This document shows, piece after piece, positions 48,524 to 61,878 of a stretch of DNA of 64,000 nucleotides. The translations under genes and the position numbers were made by a program. Location: positions 3,271,520-3,335,519 of the forward strand of contig JAVGVS010000025.1 in the NCBI GenBank assembly GCA_032718565.1, written 5' to 3'. Each line of letters starts with the position of its first letter. Positions within the stretch are counted from its first letter, which is position 1. Source of the DNA: Distichodus sexfasciatus (taxonomy: Eukaryota > Chordata > Actinopteri > Characiformes > Distichodontidae). The notes under the pieces are model-generated. The model had not been told where the DNA came from, ran no database searches, and worked only from the letters and a program-made list of their open reading frames with translations.

Positions 48524-49430
48524 CAAGATTCAAAATGCTTTATTTGTCACATACATAGTTATACAAGTACAACATGTAGTTAAATGTAAGACTATGCAAA
48601 TTGAATTAGAATTTTAGAAATTAGAAATTAATAACAGATTAAGTTAATGAAATCTTACAAGAAACTAAAACTAAAGAGTAAAAGTATATTGATAAATTAT
48701 ATGTAGAAAAATGCTATATATGGTATGTAAAGTAGAAAAACTATATATGTGTAGTGCGGTGTACCTTTTGCTACGAAATGGGCACACAGCACAGTCTTAA
48801 TAACAGGCTGGTGACATTTAAGCATGAATGGATGTATAATACTATATCTAATATTATATATCATATATAATACTGCACGGTGGCGCAGTGGTTAGAGCCG
48901 CCACCTCACAGTGAGAAGGTCCTGGGTTCAGTCTCTGGGTCAGCCGTGGGGCCTTTCTTTGTGGAGTTTGCATGCTCCCCCTGTGTTCATGTAGGTTTCT
49001 GCCGGGGGCTCCAGTTTCCTCCCACAGTCCAAAAGCATAAAAGCCTGCACTACAGGTTAAATGGCAACTCTAAATTGGCCCGTAAGGTGTGACTGAGAGT
49101 GTGATTGTGCAGGTGTGTGTGCCCTGCGGTGTGTTGGCACTTGCCCAGGGTTGGTCCCCACCTTGTGCCCATAGTTCCCGGGATATTAGGAGTTGGAATA
49201 GGCTCCGGTCTCCTCCCCAGTTGGGATTAAGCAGTTCGGACAATGAATAAAGGGATATATAAGTATGCAAGTGTTAAATGGCACGTTGGTGACAGACAGG
49301 AAAGTTTGCATTATAATAAACAAGAAGTCCAATGGCCTGAGGATAGAAGCTCCTCCCGAGTCTCTCTGGTTTGCCCATAAGCTTAAAGGAGGTTTGTGAG
49401 GAAAAAATACAGGCTGCAATCTTTTATTTC
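48524..49430. repeat. Composite fish repeat split by a SINE-A
   Basis: Left part 'attcaaaatgctttatttgt' and 'cacatacatagttatacaag'; right part 'aatggcctgaggatagaagc' and 'ctcctcccgagtctctctgg'. I recall these as the two sides of a common fish retroelement-associated repeat; the class is unsure. Confidence 0.5.
48873..49250 (+). mobile_element. SINE-A inside the composite repeat
   Basis: Head 'tgcacggtggcgcagtggtt', 'cctcccacagtccaaaagca', then 'aataggctccggtctcctcc' and tail 'acaatgaataaaggga'. It has a short extra piece ('aaagcctgc') and 'attaggagttgg' not seen in other copies. Confidence 0.88.
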
Positions 49431-52400
49431 AGATCATTTCTTTAGTACAGCTTAATTCATCTTGGAGATATATTATTTATATTATTGTGCATATGAATGC
49501 TTTTAGCTATGACCGGCAGGGTAAGACAATATGGACTGATGCAGTTATCTAATTAGGTTGTAATGCACATAGGAAGGAAATCATAGGAAGTGTGTAGTCT
49601 GCATACTGAGTGTGTGTTGTTTGTCTTTGCACAGTATGGGGTTACACAGTGCATTTGTTACTGAGATAAGACCCTTTGTTAACTATGGATTTTCTGCTAT
49701 TCTTTCTATGACAGATTTAAAGCCTTTACAAGACAGCTCATTTACTAGACAAATGTTATCAAAAGGGTTTTTGTGAAGAAAGCGCTCCGTGTTAATATGA
49801 CCTTTCCCGACATGTTCAAATGAAGCAGCCTCAGCCTGTGTGCTCTCACACACTCGGGATTTTTAAAGACAAGGACTTTTGGTGCAGAAATAACTTTTCC
49901 TACAAAACACAAATATTTTTCATTTGGATAATTTATTCATAAGATTTTAATCAACAAGTAATCACGCTGACTGAGCAAGCTGAAGCAGCTAACAATAAAG
50001 ACCCATTTATGCATCAACGTTAAAGACTCATGTGGACATGGACAGAGACATATTCTGTATTTATTTCATCCAAATATGTGCAAATTGAGGAAAGCTTATG
50101 GATGCTGATAGAATGGAGCTGTACCACTGGAAATCACAGACTAGAGTAGCATAATTGCTCAAGAGAGAAGAAAAAATGACGGAACTTTAATCAAAAGAAC
50201 TTTGCGTACATGTGGAAATATTTTTATGGCTACAAGGCCTCTCTCTTAATTCATACATTATTACGACTTCCTCCGCCATCGCCATGTTTGTTATTCTTGC
50301 AAACTTTAAACTCTGCCCTTTAGTGGATGAATTACTTGATACTGATGCTGATGTTAATGGTGGATGTTTGTGAATGTTGTTGGTTAAACATTTGCAAGAG
50401 ATTTTTTATTTTTGTACATAAAGGGAGCATAAATGAGCCAGTAATGAGGACTGTCATCATATGATCAACATCTTAAGTCAGACTTAGCTGCAATGTTTCT
50501 CTAATTGTAGTAAACCAAGGTTATAAGCTTTATTCAAGACTCTCCCGCACTTTGCACTGTTTTTTCCCCTAAGAGTTGACCAGTTAAATTATTCAGTTTG
50601 TGTTAAGAATGACCTCTACAAACAACTGCACACACACCCTTAATAAGACGAAGACGTGACTGCAGGTATCACATGCAGATTTTCCAGCTGCAAAGATCAG
50701 TGGTAATCAATTAAAAATTAAGATGAAGCTTTAACTGAATGGAAAGTTTCCAACTAAATCCACCTCATACTACTAATTGCACACATATCTGATGAACTTA
50801 ATCAGGGTTTCCGGACTGACATAATACCACTCAGTGTCTCCGCTAGAGCCTTTCCCAGTTATATTATACTACTCAACAGATATATAAATGTGAAGCCATG
50901 AACAATTAATTCAGTTTTGAATTGTATGATCCTCTGTTAATTGCTTCAGGCTTTCTGCTTGCTAATAGGCTGTTTAGGGACATTATCTTAATGACTACAG
51001 CCTGACATTTTCTGAGCATCTCCTGATTCATATTCATGAAACCGAGAAACCGCTCAGCCGAGACTCTGGGCCTTAAGTTTGAGACTTTTCCTCTTCTGAT
51101 AAAGTCGTTCCAAGTAGTAGTTCAAAGCTTCTGAGGTGACGTTGGAGAACTCGGAGGTTACGAAACCAGACTACCTTTGTTATGTTCTTCTTTCTTTTTT
51201 TTTGCACTGTCGTTTGCGAAAAAAGTAAAAACGCACACGCCACAAGTCCTCTGACACAGGGCAAGAAAAGATTCTTATATAACTGAGAGTTTATTTACTG
51301 CAGATAGACAATGCAGCCAGTATTGATGCTGTTGTTGTTGCTGTATAAGACATGGAAGACTAATTTCTGCTTGTATTGCTCCATCTTTCGTCATTTCGTA
51401 GATGAATTATGAGGAAATATGAATTTTTGTACATACTCTTAACCGATTCTGATTTGACTGAGCTCAGAAAATCCATCTGGTCTGCTTGAACTTTTGCATG
51501 GCCTGGCTCATTAGTGGTAAGGCAGGGGTCCATAACCCAGCGCTGCAGAGGCCACCTGCTCCACTTCACTCTCCAATCCGCTTTCCCATTTTAATTATAT
51601 GAGTAACCGGGTGGCTTCGATATTGCTCTGCAGAGTTTAAGGGGTTTCTCTCAAACAGAGTGGGTTGACCATTTGGTTTTAGCAGAGAAAATGTGTAGAG
51701 AGGAGAATTAGCAGAAAAATCAAATGGAGACAGCAACAAGGGGTCTGTAATGACTCAATACTTATTCATCTGATATACAATATGTTGGTATGTGTGAGTC
51801 TGTGCTTGTGCTTGTGTATGTGTGTGTGTGTGTGCGTGTGAATGCCAGAATAGGAATAAATGAGGCATTCTCATATGAGTCACAGGCTGTTTTATGACAA
51901 CACTATGTACTGAATAGCTTTGCTTCGCTTCTGTCAGCCGATGAATGATTGATAATTTAATCCACAGTGAAAGCGTTTTCATTTCTGCAGCTCGCTACTT
52001 TTTTCCATGCATAAAATCCTCTAAACAACTGCATGCCAAAAACCTTCCTTCAATCGAATCTGACCCAGTTGCTTTCACCCTTGACCGCTCTCCTTCGTGG
52101 CCCTCCACCCAAAAGTCATTAACGGGCAGTTCACACAGACGAGACAAATGAGTTGTCAGCTGTCACTGTGCCAAAGATGATCTTTAAAGAGCAGCATCCT
52201 TTCATTTTTAGGCACCCAAATGCGCATACTGCATCTTCATGCAGCCATGAAAAAAAACTTTACATGTGGTTTGTTTACTAAATGCAAAATTAGAGTTGCT
52301 GTATCTACTGGAAGTGTGTGTGAATTTGTGCATGAATACTTTGGAAGATATATGTGTGCGTTTTGGTTTGAAGTTGCATTGCCCAGACAGGTGTTCTTGC

Positions 52401-53680
52401 CTTCATATCACAGGTCTGAGGACAGCTATGATGCAAACAGTTGAAAGACGATTTTGCATGCTAGCTGAGCTTAGGCTTGTGCTCACCTGCTTGAAAAGTC
52501 TGTAAGCGTGGCTGCCCCCGCACCTGGTAGACATGGCTGCAATGCATCCGTCAGGGCATTTGTCAGAAAAGGAGTCGGGGTTGTTTCACGCTTGCATCTG
52601 ATGTCAACCCCTGACACTGTAAAAATATATATTTTACACTGAAGCTTTGCATTGTTCTGCAGACTGCTTCTGACTGCATTTATAAAACTTTTTTATTAGC
52701 CACATATGCTTTAATAAACCAGCTACCCTTGGTAGTCAGATTTGGTTCAGGATTCTAAAAGTACTATGTCTTGTTTAGTTCAGTCATTTTTCAAAAAAGA
52801 TTTAATGTGCAGCAGGGTGGGCGGGAATGGACTGCAGGAGCAAGGCTTGGGCTAAAATACACTCCAGCACATGTGTAACACATTGTGACAAACCTAAAAT
52901 AAAGGACAGGGACAAGCTGGGAGTGTTGGGGAAAATGTAGCTCAAGGTTAAAATGATTATAATAAAGTAGTAGTAATATAATAGTTAGTAACACTGCAAG
53001 TTACAAATGGAAACGTCGCTTACTATATCCGAACTTTTTTCATCCAGTAATACTTAATATTTGGAAAAAAGTGGAACATGGTATGAAAGTAATATTAAAA
53101 TCTATATTTTAACAATCTATCTAATTTTTTTGGAGGTAAAGAATGTTTTGATTTTCAGCTTGCTTTAAGTTACACTTAAATGTGTAAGTCATACATTTTG
53201 ATAAATATGGCCACAGATTCTGGCTTCAGTGTTTTAAAAAGTATCTTCACTACTGATAAGCTAATGAAAAAGCAGTTATGGTAGTATTCTCGCTTTTATT
53301 TAGCTACTTCCAAACACTGTAAATCGGCCTGTGGTAGCTGGTGTTATCGTGACGCGATAGTGACAGATACCCTATCTGGCACAATGGACCAGCACCTTGT
53401 TCTTCTTTATAGATGGGCCTTGGGGTTCGATTTAACTTTCAGTTCATGAAATGAATAATGTCCATGGATGTAGTTTGGGGTGATAGATTTCACACAAAAT
53501 CCCAGTTGCCCTAGTTGCTAAGACCATTAGAATTATGGTCTGGCAGCTTCGGTGAGGGCAAGTAAAGCAATTCAAGCGTTGATTCAGATCATAACACCAT
53601 ATCTCCACCAGATCTCACTGACAAAATGCAATGGTTTGGACCAACATTCCTATTTTGCATCATCAAAGTGGTGCATATCA
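49431..53680. other. Gene-poor, mostly repeat-free sequence
   Basis: More than 4 kb with few recognisable repeats, which stands out in this window. Only a TG-rich run at 51817-51840 and short simple tracts were seen, and no exon was recognised. Low repeat content may mean regulatory constraint or simply unknown repeats. Confidence 0.35.
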
Positions 53681-54464
53681 GGGCTGTGCAAAAATCAGAA
53701 TTGAATTAAAAATGATGGAGTTCATGAATTTGAGTTGAATTTTGAATAGACTTAGCAAACAGGATGTAGAATTACAATTTGAATTTGAATTAAAGGAAGT
53801 TGATATTATATAAGATATTATTTGGGTGAAGTGTCACAATAAATTATTATTGTGAATATTATTATTAAAATATTATTAATGTGTGCTTTAAATATTCTAC
53901 ACAAACAATGTAAAGAAAATGTAATTTTTTTGACACAAAGTGCCATTCATAGAACAAATAATTCAGTTTGATCTATTTCATGATAATTTTGTGTAACATT
54001 ATCTTTTGACAATAAGATGTAGCAATTTTTGCCCAGTGAGCTATGTGCTCGAATAAAAGATGATCACATTTAATTGCATCTTTTGACTTCCTGAATTGAT
54101 TTGATATAATTAACACTAAAATTGCAACAAAAACAATTCTCATTATTCTTAACCCATTATTCTACATGTCTGGGGCAAGTGGGGATCATTTTCACCATTA
54201 AATGTATGTTTTGAAGCAGAATAAATGTTAAAATGTTTTCTTACTTTTAGTTGTGTGACTGAGTGGAATTTCTTTGAATTACAATGAATTTAATTCCACT
54301 TCCTGTCATTCCAATTCAACATCCTGAGTCAATTCACTTCCAAATCAAACCTGTGAGTTGAATGAAGATTAATTCTACATCCTGTTTGCTACCTCTATTC
54401 AAAATTCAACTCAAATTCATGAACTGAGTCATTCTTAATTCAATTCTGAATTTTGCACTGGCCC
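53681..54464. mobile_element. MITE with about 95-bp inverted ends, 784 bp
   Basis: The left arm (53681-53775) and the reverse complement of the right arm (54370-54464) share long blocks, including gttcatgaatttgagttgaa, ttttgaataga and agcaaacaggatgtagaatt, with only about ten differences by eye. The interior is AT-rich and has no coding frame. Flanks gtgcatat and gcgcagat agree at 6 of 8 positions, a weak sign of an 8-bp duplication. Confidence 0.88.
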
Positions 54465-54554
54465 GGGCGCAGATTACTTTTAGTCTAATTGGCCGAAAAT
54501 AGTCTGAGAATGTGTCTATGGCATCTCTTAAATTTCATTAATTTCATTTCATTT

Positions 54555-54625
54555 TCATAATTTTTCACCATATAGCAGACGCTCTTATCCAGAGCAACTT
54601 TCATTTCTTAACTACAGGGACAGTC
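54555..54625 (-). mobile_element. SINE-C tail fragment
   Basis: Contains 'gcagacgctcttatccagag', the inverted SINE-C tail, with no head. Confidence 0.5.
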
Positions 54626-54811
54626 TCCCTTCTCCATTCATAGACTACTGTGCAAATGGTATACACTATATATTCTAAACTGAATATATATTATAGGATG
54701 TTTGTACATGTACTCAAATAAAAATACGCTTATTTCTGTAATTAATCACGTAGAACAAAATGTTTTGTCATACAGACTCTTACACATTTCATGCTTTATA
54801 TAAAATACTAG

Positions 54812-54838
54812 AACACACACACACACACACACACACAC
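54812..54838. repeat. (AC)n microsatellite
   Basis: About 13 AC units. Confidence 0.95.
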
Positions 54839-56184
54839 CTGTGAGAAGCACTTTAGCCTTTGGTATTTTGTGAACCAGGCCATGTTGTTGCTTCTGAAGT
54901 TTCTCTAAATGCAGCATCCCCGGGGGCCAAGCACAGAATCGGCTGGGGTTGAGGTTGAGCATGAAGCAGGATGGGGCTAATTGCACTTGCCTCCAGGCTG
55001 TGTCAGGCACAGATCACACCAGCTGGAGTAAAGACCCCTTTGGCTAATGTAGTTTTTTCTTATTAAGTTCATTTATTCCAAGAGGGAAAAGCCCTGAAGA
55101 TACAATGAAGGCAACTACAGAATAAATTTGTTGACAACTGCACCACCTTTTTGTTCTTGGAGAAGAGCATCATGAACTTTTCACAGTAATAAAACAAATT
55201 GAGTAATTATTTCTAATAGATGGATAGTTTAATTTGCTGCTTTGTAATAATTCTCAAAAGAGTGCATGGAAGCATAGGAAAATAAACACAATGTGTGTGC
55301 ATTATATTTTTCATCAGGAGGATTCAACTGGCAGAAATATGCACCACATTTGAATATATATATAACTACACATTTGTAGATAGTAATTACAGAGTTGTAG
55401 CTGTGAACTGTAGTCGTGTGCTATATGAGGGGGCAGAAAAGGCCCATGGGAAACCGAGGTGTAAAGGCTGATTGGTGCTTTTATATAAGATCATCATTAA
55501 CACATCAGCACACTATGGTGAGATCTATCTATCTGCTACCTCTCTCAATCCCCCCTTCCCCCCCCTCTTCCAAATATGTATTGCTATTAAACATAAGCAG
55601 AATGTAGAGCCATAAAAATCTGTGATCCATATCATCGCATCCACTGCAAAACACTGTTAAAATGAAAGGTTCCTGAACAGTCCATATTACACTATGGATC
55701 CATAAAAGCCTGGTATAGAAACTTTATAATGTGTAGGTTTTTGGAGGTGGGAAATATATTCTTCTTCCTTTATGGCTCTAACCCAGTCTCAGGACAGCTT
55801 CCTTATGGATTCAGCAAAGGTTCTTCTGTGGCATCATTCCAAAGGAAGCTTTTGGCACCTTGATTTTGTAACAGTGGCACAATTCCAGTATTTGGGTATA
55901 AATATAGCCCTGTTTACAGCATACTGCCACAGCATATTTGATTTTTGAAATCACGTAAACTCTAAAATCATGGAGACCAATATTTTGAACCGAAACATGT
56001 CTGCTATAAAAATGAAAATTGATGTCAAAATTTTGAGTAACAAATAGTCCATAACAAAACTTAATTTCAGTGTTATTCTAGAATATTTTTAATTCTGATA
56101 AGTTCCCAGCTTCTGTGTTACAATGAGAATGAGCCTTCAGTGTTGATAGGTTAAATTTGTGACGTCTAAAATATACATTTTATG
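54839..56184. other. Intergenic sequence
   Basis: No gene or recognisable repeat found. Confidence 0.4.
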
Positions 56185-56436
56185 AAAGTGAGTGAGTGAT
56201 TATTTGTCATTTTGAACATGCCCCAGCACAGCAACAAAATGTGACATCTGCATTTTACCAATCCATGAAGGAGCAATAGGCAGCTGACATGGGCAGCACC
56301 CAGGTAGCAGTGCTTGGGGACGGTACCTTGCCCATGAGTACCTCAGTGGTCACTTTACCAGTCTGGGATTCAAACCAGCAACCTTCCGATCACGGGACGA
56401 ACTCCGTAACCGTTACACTACCTACTGCCCAAATAG
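56185..56436 (-). mobile_element. SINE-B
   Basis: Inverted tail 'tgaaagtgagtgagtg', body 'ccaatccatgaaggagcaat' and 'ggggacggtaccttgcccat', head 'taaccgttacactacctact'. Confidence 0.9.
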
Positions 56437-57890
56437 GGATGAAATGTTTACGTTTAAAAAAAATGGGTATGTCAGTTTAAAGAATGATCGTACCAATTGC
56501 TATAAATAATGCCGTCAATAATCAGCCAGTCCAAAAATCAGTCGACTGCTAACAGACATATTTGAAATGTATGAAAAGCAAGTTAAATGTGCAGCTTCAT
56601 CTAACAGTGATAGCCTTGACCATAAGGGAGCTAACAAGCCTGAAAGAGAAATATTCATTTTGTTTTTGTTCGCACATAAATTTGTGTGCTGTAGAGAGAG
56701 AATGAAAGACAGCTCTGTTCACAAAGGTGAGCTGGAAAATGAGTAGCATGTGTCTTATCAGTGTGTCATTCAGAGTGTGTCATTCATCCCCTCCTCCTTT
56801 CACCTTTCCATCTTTGTCAAAGCCAGCAATCCGCCTGCAGTCCCTCATGCAAATGTTTGTCTTCTCTGCCACGTCTTACCATCTGGAGATCAGAAATGGT
56901 TTAGTGTCTAGCGCTGGACGCCTGCTAAATGTCTGCGGTTAATTTTCTCTTGTTTTATACGAGACTGCCGCGGCATCCTGTCTGACCTGTCAGTGCGCTG
57001 TTCGTTTTTTTGAAATAGGGGCGTGCTGTGGTCTGCACCGCTGGGATTTATCATTGTGGAAAATGCTGTGGGATAGTTTTAGATTGGCCTGTCCAGCCAG
57101 GAAATGAAAAATGTGCATGGAAGGCAGGGGAAGACGCGTTGACGTTCAAAATGACTCGCAGTGAATTGTGGCGGTCTGAGTTCCTCAGCTGAGTTCACCA
57201 GAGGAGGAGGATGAGAAGGAAGAGGAGGAGGTCCTAACTGTAGCATCGTTGAGACAGATGTTACAGCATTCGGGATTGTGGCTTATAAATGGGAAACCTG
57301 TCAGTAAGTTATGAGTTTGGAACTAGTAAACCTTATTTTTTTCGGTGTAGCAAAAATATGGTGAATAATTATCCCTTTCCACATATCAGATTAGTTCAGT
57401 TACAGCAAATGTCATTCGGTGGGTCGTGTCATGTGGATTTTTTTTTTTTAAACACAAAAAGAGAGACACAGTCACTTCTAATTCCAGGTGAATTTGGCAG
57501 AAGGATCAGAGCAATTTCACACTCAACTGCCTTTAATGTTCCGCCCCTAGTCATTGTCTATTGTGCTGAAACGACACTATCATTGCCTGTTTGGGTGAAG
57601 GGTTGTACATTTTCTATCAAAATACCACAAAGAGTGTCACTAAATGTGGCTTTTAACATTTTGAAGTCTAGATAAAATCTGCTTTCAACTCTTCTTTTGC
57701 TAAAGTAGTATTTTTAATACAAAAGCACTTGTTTCTGTTCCATTGCCTGTATGGCTTCTTTCAGAGGACCAGTCATTTCATTTTCGCTGGTTCAAGTCTC
57801 AAGATGGTAAAGATTCTGATTGGCTGACATGGTTCTACGCAGCTCTTGACGGCGTATTTATCCGGATTGGTTAACATTTCATCCCCATTT
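56437..57890. other. Intergenic sequence
   Basis: A + frame at 57289-57675 (128 codons) has no recognisable domain, splice context or codon-use support, so I leave it uncalled. A GA-rich patch is at 57198-57232. Confidence 0.4.
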
Positions 57891-58140
57891 GGGGCAGTTG
57901 GTAGCGTAACGGTTGGGCTGTTTGCTCCATGATTGGAAGGTTGCCAGTTCAAATCCCGGAGCGATAAAGCTAACACTGAGGTACTCATGAGCATGGTACT
58001 GTCCACAAGAACTGCTTCCCAGGCTCTGTTCACGTCAGCTGCCCACTTGGGTCAAATGCAGAAGTCACATTTCATTGCAGTGCATTGTGTGCCGTGCTGT
58101 GGTGTGTTCACAATGACAAGTAATCACTCACTTCACTTTC
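57891..58140 (+). mobile_element. SINE-B
   Basis: Head 'ggggcagttggtagcgtaac', B-box-like 'cagttcaaatccc', tail 'acaagtaatcactcacttca'. Confidence 0.9.
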
Positions 58141-58299
58141 ATGTTATTCGCTTAAACAACTGGTTAGCCAAAGCCAAAGTTTCTAGAAAGGCAGTAACAA
58201 TCTTCTCTTAAACATAATGAAGAAACTGTTACATATCTAAGTCTTGCTCCTCACAACGGAAAATAACAGCTTTTGAGTTATAGTGCTACGTAGAATATT

Positions 58300-58510
58300 G
58301 GAAATGAGTTGGACAGAGAGGCCACAAATGAGGAAGTGTTGCACAGGATCGTTGCAGCAAAGTCAATTCTTTTGGAATCAATACTGAGAAGAAAAGCAAA
58401 TTCTTCTGTCATATTGCTAGAGGCTCGGCTTATAAGGAACTGTGTAAAATTGTGGAAGAGAACTGCAAACAACTGGAGGAGGAGGAAGAAGAAGAAAGTG
58501 GATAAATGAC
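58300..58510 (+). pseudogene. Decayed reverse-transcriptase tail of a non-LTR retrotransposon (tentative)
   Basis: One frame reads ATNEEVLHRI then LRRKANS, and a second frame continues FCHIARGSAYKEL. Together these resemble the end of the reverse-transcriptase/endonuclease protein of jockey-like LINEs (pattern TNEEVL...KRK.NW.GHI.RG). Because the match needs a frame change and only about 65 codons survive, this is at most a dead fragment. Confidence 0.4.
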
Positions 58511-61019
58511 GTGCAGGATGTATCAGGTAGTCAATATGTGAGGTCCAACATGCAAATATGCAGAGACAAAACCAAATAGAAAGAAAAGGTTAAAGCCAGA
58601 TTCCCTGTTTGAACATGTCAAAGATCATATGCAGTCATGGTCATGAAATGGAAATACACAGACACTAAATTTAAGGTGACTAGAAAAAACAGCATCACTA
58701 TAATTCCATCTCGCTAACACATCCTTGGCCATTATATTCCAGCGGAACATTGAGATGTACTTGGTTAAGGTAAGATCTGACCTGTGATAGATGGCGGCTC
58801 TGCAGTAGTCCTTCCCTATCTACAGGAACAAGTCATTACTATTTCTTTCCTTTTTTCACCAAGCCCAAAGCCTCTACAGACAGACTGAAGGTACAACAAG
58901 AGAAATAGTGTCAGTGACACAAAAAAATGTCATTTCAAATGACCCCGTGGCACTGCTTTATAAGGAAACAAATCACAGAGGTGAAAATTCATTAAAAGTT
59001 TTCGTGACTGAGTCTGTGTCTAGCTCGAGCAGGAGAGGTGACAGATTAAAGACTCTGCCGCAGAGAGCGATGTATTGGATCGACTTACTTAAGGCCACGG
59101 CATACCAAGATCCAAATGGAGAAATTGATTTTTTTTGTCATTTTTGTAATTTTAAACATGACATGGATATATTACTGCAGTCTGTAAGTGGACTATTTGA
59201 GCAGTGACACAACTGCTTTTTTTGTCTCTCCTCTCCAGCAGGCTGAATGTGAAATGAAATAGTGGCTATAAAAGTTTAAGTGGTGAATGTCAGCTTTAAT
59301 TTCAGGGCATGCAGGTGTACATCCATATCAGGTGAACCTTTACCTGGAGCATTTTTTAACAGAGTTCTGCCAAATCTGGGGAACAAATGTAATTGGACAT
59401 TTGACAGTTTTGTCGTTCCTAGTTATACATCCATAACATATAATGCGCGAGAGTGCAAAAGGGCCAAAAATTGATCCAAGATTACCCGTTGGCTTAGTGT
59501 TTATGCCATTAAAGTGAATTTTAAAAACTTGGACTATTCAAATTATTCAAATAAGCTATAACCTTAACGTTACTACCAGTGTCAATATTGATTCTTTGGT
59601 AAATTAATTCAAATAAAAAAAGATAAATAAATAAATAGTAACTGCTGACATTAATAAGAGCAAATAGACTGATTTAGGCTTTTAATAAGCATCTGCAAAG
59701 CAGAATTTGCTGACTACCAAGTGTCTAATCTGATATTCATACTCTCATTTACTTACTGAAGAAGTCATAAACCCTGTAACCAAATACAGCACCAACATTA
59801 GAGATACCCCACTACCCTGGTATGTTGTAATGCGTGTAAGCCATCAACGTAGAACTCGGAAAAACATTGATTTCAAGAGGGTTTTATTAAATATTACATA
59901 AAATTTTCAAATTTTTCTCATCTTTTCCTTGTACAGCTGGTACTCTTATTTTCAAATTGTTAACAATTGCTGACATTCTGTAAATGTAAATGAAATTCTT
60001 TAACATTGTGCTGGTTCGCACCTTTTGAAACGAATGTTAGAGTAAACTAGAACTAAATTTGCCTCTTTTGGTTTTGACTAGAAACTGTGCTATCGAAGCT
60101 ATCAAGGCCAAGAGAGGGTTAAAAGCTCCATTTAAATTTTTCTGCACCTGACTCCCTTTTTATTGCCATTTACGGTGTGAATACTTCCATTAAATTGGAT
60201 TTCTGGCCTCGGGGGATTGACAGTCGGTGAGGTATCTATTGCAGGAAGTGCCGGGGAATGTGAATTTCAGCGGAGTAGAAAGGCTAGAAAGACAGTTTCA
60301 GCTGGAAGAACTGGGCCAATCAGAGCGTTAAAGCACCGCTGCCTCCGTAGCTGGTCACTGATCTGATTTTAGTCCCAGTCAATGGACTGATGACCCTCCA
60401 CATCAAACACTGAGCTTCTCATTTAGGCCATAAAAGAATAAAGTCTATAAATCCAGACCTCAGTACAACTGAGTTGGGCGATTGTGTAGTTACCATTTTA
60501 TATCTGAGACTCAGAATAGTGTCTCGAAGCAGATCTACTTTGAACTATTTCAGCATGATAATGTCACTGTACTTTTCATTACAAAAACACTTGTTTCTAT
60601 ACTATTGTGTATACATCTTCTTTTAGAGAAAAACCTAATTTTCTTTCACATCAATTCCAGCTTCTCTTGTATAAACAAAAATTATGCATAATTAAATGCA
60701 TGTTGTGTTTTAGCATCACACACATTTTCTGAACTCAATCTGTAGGGTTCTTATATTCTTATACAGTGCAGAACAGTAATAGAAAAATTATCATAGAAGA
60801 ATAATCTGAGACAACCGCATCAGTCTTTTGTCAAAAAATGATTGTTCATGAATTTGATCTCTTGTAAACATTGTTTTATATAACAATGTACAGTAGCTGT
60901 ATAATTATTTTCTCAAATGGTTTTTGACAGTTTGACTGATTAATTGTTTTTATTGGCAAAACATTGCATAACATGTACAGCATTTTTCACACGTTCTTAT
61001 TCATAGCTTTTTCCTAAAT
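58511..61019. other. Intergenic sequence
   Basis: No gene recognised. About 60165-60330 is repeat-free with balanced base composition and might be a conserved non-coding element, without direct evidence. Confidence 0.35.
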
Positions 61020-61140
61020 ACAGAGTTAGTCTACACGAACTTGGGATTAAGGAGCCCAGTGTTTGAAGTGCTGGAAAGTAGGATAGAGCTGGATTTGAAC
61101 CTATGACCTCTTGGTCTGCAGGCAAGTATTTTACCATATG
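61020..61140 (-). mobile_element. SINE-C, degenerate
   Basis: Contains 'cttgggattaaggagccca' and the inverted tRNA-like head 'ggatttgaacctatgacctc' with 'ggtctgcaggca'. Confidence 0.6.
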
Positions 61141-61781
61141 GTCATGCACTTTTGACTTTTATAACTTTTGGAGGTTTTATATATATCCTCCAGCAAGATC
61201 TTCCCAGCTTGGAGTCTGACTAATATATCCACAAACGCTTCACCCTCATCTCTACACACTCTCTGCCTGCTGTTTGGCCGAAGTAAGCTGAGTGGCAGAA
61301 TCGGATCGTAGCACCTCAGGCCTCCCGATCTCATCCAGGCATTTCCAAACTTTTTAGGTCTGTGTAAAATATATTGGGAGCTGTAAGCTGCTCAGAGATA
61401 TTGCACACATTGCAATGTTGCAGTCTGCTACGATTTCCAGTTTCTGGAAGCAGTCGTCATGGGGTCAGAAATTGGGCAAAAAACCACAGCATGCGACTGG
61501 TGTAGCCAGTGCTAGACATTATTTTTTTATGTGCTACAAATGAAGTGATATATTGGATTCGTGGATTCGAGTGCACATGATTTCCATAGTAAAAAATACG
61601 AGACCTGACTTCACAAGTTATGTTTTTAGCTAATCGGCCAAAGCATAACTGCAAGCTAAATGTAAATAGTTGCCCTAATGTTAACAATAAACCAAAAAAT
61701 TGCATTCTCCGTGGTGCAGTGTTAATGCCGACGTGAGCATTTGAAGGCTTTCAAATACATATTTACCACCTCCCTTGTATT

Positions 61782-61870
61782 GGCTCTGTGGCGCAATGGA
61801 AATTGCATTGGACTTCTATGCTCAAGGTGGAAGCCATTCAAAGGTTGTGGGGTTGAGCCCCGCCAGAGTC
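61782..61870 (+). tRNA. tRNA-Arg(TCT)-like gene with a 17-bp intron; possible pseudogene
   Basis: Exon 1 is 61782-61818 (37 nt), the intron 61819-61835, exon 2 61836-61870 (35 nt). The acceptor stem ggctctg/cagagtc pairs fully with one G-T wobble. The anticodon stem ttgga/ttcaa surrounds loop cttctaa with anticodon TCT, and the variable loop is aggtt. The intron sits at the canonical site, one base after the anticodon, as in vertebrate tRNA-Arg(TCT) genes. Two defects: the D stem has a C-T mismatch (gcgc/ttgc), and the T loop reads gttgagc instead of ttcgaat, which breaks the B box. No T4 terminator follows; a SINE-B begins 8 bp later. The gene identity is firm, but activity is doubtful. Confidence 0.82.
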
Positions 61871-61878
61871 AAATGTTT

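Noticed and set aside
57289..57675. 128-codon + frame
   Set aside because: No domain, no splice context, and an ordinary AT-rich chance frame.
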